From contig CAAFOY010000061.1 in NCBI GenBank assembly GCA_900764695.1, forward strand, positions 1 through 16,769: DNA of 16,769 bases, read 5' to 3'. The stretch is from Lachnospiraceae bacterium (GTDB lineage: Bacteria > Bacillota_A > Clostridia > Lachnospirales > Lachnospiraceae). Positions within the stretch are counted from its first letter, which is position 1. Every line of letters begins with the position of its first letter. Under the pieces are notes generated by a model that did not search any database, had not been told where the DNA came from, and worked only from the letters and a program-made list of their open reading frames with translations. Below are positions 14,725-16,769 of this stretch, in pieces. The position numbers and the translations under genes are program-made.

Positions 14725-15594
14725 ATGTTAGTTTCAGCAAAAGAAATGTTAGAAAAAGCAAAAGCAGGTCATTATGCTGTAGGACAGTTCAACATCAACA
14801 ATCTTGAATGGACAAAGTCAATTCTTTTAACAGCAGAAGAATTAAAGAGCCCTGTTATTTTAGGTGTATCTGAAGGTGCAGGAAAGTACATGACAGGATT
14901 TAAGACAGTAGCTGCTATGGTTAAGGCTATGGATGAAGAATTAGGAATTACAGTTCCTGTAGCTCTTCACTTAGATCACGGAACATACGAAGGATGTTAT
15001 AAATGTATTAAGGCAGGATTTACATCTATTATGTTCGATGGTTCACATTATCCAATTGAAGAGAACATTGCTAAGACAAAAGAATTAGTAGCAGTAGCTC
15101 ATAATATGGATATGTCAATTGAAGCAGAAGTTGGTTCAATTGGCGGTGAAGAAGATGGAGTTATCGGAAGAGGCGAATGTGCTGACCCTGATGAATGTAA
15201 GGCAGTAGCTGATCTTGGTGTAGATATGCTTGCAGCAGGTATCGGTAACATTCATGGAAAATATCCTGAAAACTGGGAAGGACTTAGTTTTGAAACTCTT
15301 GATGCAATTCAGCAGAAGACAGGAATTATGCCATTAGTTCTTCATGGTGGTACAGGTATCCCAGCAGATATGATTAAGAAAGCAATTGATCTTGGTGTAT
15401 CTAAGATTAACGTTAATACAGAATGTCAGTTATCATTTGCTGATGCAACAAGAAAGTACATCGAAGCAGGAAAGGACTTAGAAGGAAAAGGATTTGATCC
15501 TCGTAAGTTACTTGCTCCAGGTGCAGAAGCTATTAGAGCAACAGTAAAAGAAAAAATGGAATTATTCGGTTCAGTTGGAAAGGCTTTTGAATAG
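14725..15594 (+). CDS. fba: Class II fructose-1,6-bisphosphate aldolase
   Basis: The enzyme splits fructose 1,6-bisphosphate into dihydroxyacetone phosphate and glyceraldehyde 3-phosphate in glycolysis. The product is 289 residues, the normal length for the class II Firmicute type. The catalytic Asp84 and zinc ligand His85 are in LHLDHG. The other zinc ligands are His177 (NIHGKYP) and His207 (LHGGTG). SKINVNTE near residue 230 is the phosphate-binding segment. Codon choice is strongly biased. A related sugar-bisphosphate aldolase (tagatose type) cannot be fully excluded, but the absence of tagatose genes nearby and the high-expression codons favour the glycolytic enzyme. It has its own promoter and terminator. 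Confidence 0.93.
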   Translation: MLVSAKEMLEKAKAGHYAVGQFNINNLEWTKSILLTAEELKSPVILGVSEGAGKYMTGFKTVAAMVKAMDEELGITVPVALHLDHGTYEGCYKCIKAGFTSIMFDGSHYPIEENIAKTKELVAVAHNMDMSIEAEVGSIGGEEDGVIGRGECADPDECKAVADLGVDMLAAGIGNIHGKYPENWEGLSFETLDAIQQKTGIMPLVLHGGTGIPADMIKKAIDLGVSKINVNTECQLSFADATRKYIEAGKDLEGKGFDPRKLLAPGAEAIRATVKEKMELFGSVGKAFE

Positions 15595-15657
15595 GCATAT
15601 AACAGACCGGGCATCCTGAAATATATTTTTAGGAAGCACATAATATTAGTAACAATG

Positions 15658-15683
15658 GGCTCCTGCTTGAAGCGGGAGCCTTT
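15658..15683 (+). terminator. Terminator of the aldolase gene
   Basis: GGCTCCTGCT (15658-15667), loop TGA, AGCGGGAGCC (15671-15680) pair over ten bases with one G-U, followed by TTTAATAATATTT. It is the most G+C-rich hairpin in the window. A smaller inverted repeat (TCCTGAAA/TTTTAGGA, about 15614-15634) precedes it. Confidence 0.8.
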
Positions 15684-15718
15684 AATAATATTTAGGATTT
15701 AAAAGAGTATTTTATTGT

Positions 15719-16672
15719 ATGAATAGAAAAGAATTTGTAGATAATAAAATAGAAAATAATATCAAAATAAGAGATAATAAAATAGATGATGAATTAAGGA
15801 TAGGATTTGATTCTGAAAAGAAAGAAAATACTGAAAAGAAAGAAAATACTGAAAATAAGAAAAACAAAATATCAGGAATTGCATATAACATAGTGAGGGT
15901 AATAGCATTTACCGTTGCCGGTATAGCATTTGGATATGCATCATATGAATTGATGGATTCATATTTGGATTATACAGCAGCTCAGGAAAAATATAGTGCA
16001 GTTGATGAAATGTTTAATCAGATACAGAGTACAGAACAGACGGCAGATACGTCAGATACAGCTCAGACAGCTAGTAGTGCAGAATACCAGGGAACAATAA
16101 CCAAATGGGTATGGGACTATGATGCAATGTTAAAATATAATGATGAGTCAAAAGGATATATTAAACTTGATGGCACAAGAATTCAGTACCCTATAGTTCA
16201 GCATAGTGATAACGATTATTACTTGGTAAAAGGTTCAGATAAAGTGGCAAATGGTGGTGGAGCTATTTTTATGGATTCACGTTGTGGAGGACTTGATGCC
16301 AGAATGAGTGTTGTGTATGGACACAACATGATGGATGGTTCAATGTTTCACGACTTAATGAAATTTTCAAAAGAAGATTTTTGCAAGAAAAATCAGACAT
16401 TTGATGTTTATGTGGGACATCGTCATTATATTTATCACGTATTTTCGTCATTTAGAACTAAGGCAGATAATGAAGATATATATAAGTTTGGCTTTAAAGA
16501 TGATGATGAGTTTGCTAAATGGATTAAGAAGACTTATGACAAGAGTAATTTCAAGTATGACAGTAAAATGCCAGGTGTATCAGACAAGATTTTGATATGT
16601 TCTACTTGTGTGGATAACAATGGTAACAGAATGGTTGTATGTATGTACAGAGGGGAAGAAGTAGTGGATTAG
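15719..16672 (+). CDS. srtB: Class B sortase
   Basis: Sortases are membrane transpeptidases that attach surface proteins to peptidoglycan. The product is 317 residues. A charged cytoplasmic head (1-50) comes first, followed by one membrane segment (about 52-80, VRVIAFTVAGIAFGYASYEL), a Ser/Thr/Gln-rich spacer, then the sortase barrel. Catalytic residues are His202 (VYGHNM), Cys297 (ICSTC) and Arg304 (GNRMVV). KGYIKLDGTRIQYPIVQ is typical of class B. The N-terminal head is longer than usual and contains internal repeats. The ribosome site is poor (AAGAG), but the next methionine lies beyond the membrane segment, so the start is kept. No sorting-signal protein is encoded in this window. The substrate is therefore unknown. 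Confidence 0.9.
   Translation: MNRKEFVDNKIENNIKIRDNKIDDELRIGFDSEKKENTEKKENTENKKNKISGIAYNIVRVIAFTVAGIAFGYASYELMDSYLDYTAAQEKYSAVDEMFNQIQSTEQTADTSDTAQTASSAEYQGTITKWVWDYDAMLKYNDESKGYIKLDGTRIQYPIVQHSDNDYYLVKGSDKVANGGGAIFMDSRCGGLDARMSVVYGHNMMDGSMFHDLMKFSKEDFCKKNQTFDVYVGHRHYIYHVFSSFRTKADNEDIYKFGFKDDDEFAKWIKKTYDKSNFKYDSKMPGVSDKILICSTCVDNNGNRMVVCMYRGEEVVD
15814..15849 (+). repeat. 18-base direct repeat in the sortase N-terminus
   Basis: TGAAAAGAAAGAAAATAC occurs twice in perfect tandem (15814-15831 and 15832-15849) and begins a third time as TGAAAATAAG. It encodes EKKENT repeated in the cytoplasmic head. Being exact and in frame, it is likely to vary in copy number between strains. Confidence 0.85.
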
Positions 16673-16769
16673 TGTAAACTAACTTAATTTTATTAAGTAA
16701 TACTTAAAAAAATAAGGGATTTTAGGGAATGGTATTGATTTTTATTAAGAAATAGTGTAACTTATATAT

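Noticed and set aside
16673..16769. ACTTAA/TTAAGT inverted repeat after the sortase gene
   Set aside because: Only six A+T pairs and no clear T-run; not enough for a terminator call.

Overview
The window looks like chromosomal DNA of a low-GC, strictly anaerobic, probably spore-forming Firmicute. I would place it in or near the Lachnospiraceae. The evidence is the strongly A+T-rich coding style, the AGGAGG ribosome sites, a pyrophosphate-type phosphofructokinase, a pyruvate formate-lyase operon, a cotJ spore-coat operon, a class B sortase, and secreted proteins ending in the lysine-rich FN3-like domain common in that group. I see no insertion sequence, prophage, CRISPR array or rRNA. The species cannot be named from the sequence alone.

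Layout. Left part (1-4730): trmL (tRNA wobble methyltransferase), a nitroreductase, then a pyruvate formate-lyase operon. This operon is the most striking feature. The catalytic subunit gene stops before the C-terminal glycyl-radical domain. The activase gene follows. A separate 80-residue gene then supplies exactly the missing glycyl-radical domain, and a large hairpin terminator closes the operon. As encoded here, the enzyme is therefore split into two polypeptides with the activase gene between them.

Middle part (4840-8690): xpt (xanthine phosphoribosyltransferase), then a closely packed run of a DUF815-type AAA ATPase, an HPr-kinase-like P-loop protein, a soluble S24/S26-type peptidase and a small secreted protein. 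A tRNA-Gln(CTG) gene with its own promoter and a bidirectional terminator closes this part. On the minus strand (8714-9934) lies cotJABC, encoding spore-coat proteins including a manganese-catalase-like CotJC. A near-perfect sigma-K-type promoter precedes it, and CotJA carries an unusual cysteine-rich N-terminal extension.

Right part (10066-16769): PPi-dependent phosphofructokinase; two tandem paralogous secreted GH16 beta-glucanases, each built as GH16 + InlB-type repeat + basic FN3-like domain; class II fructose-bisphosphate aldolase; and a class B sortase. Together the genes outline extracellular beta-glucan breakdown, glycolysis with a PPi-saving step, and anaerobic pyruvate cleavage to acetyl-CoA and formate. 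Spore-coat and cell-surface functions sit alongside. No database search was possible; family calls rest on motifs and length.
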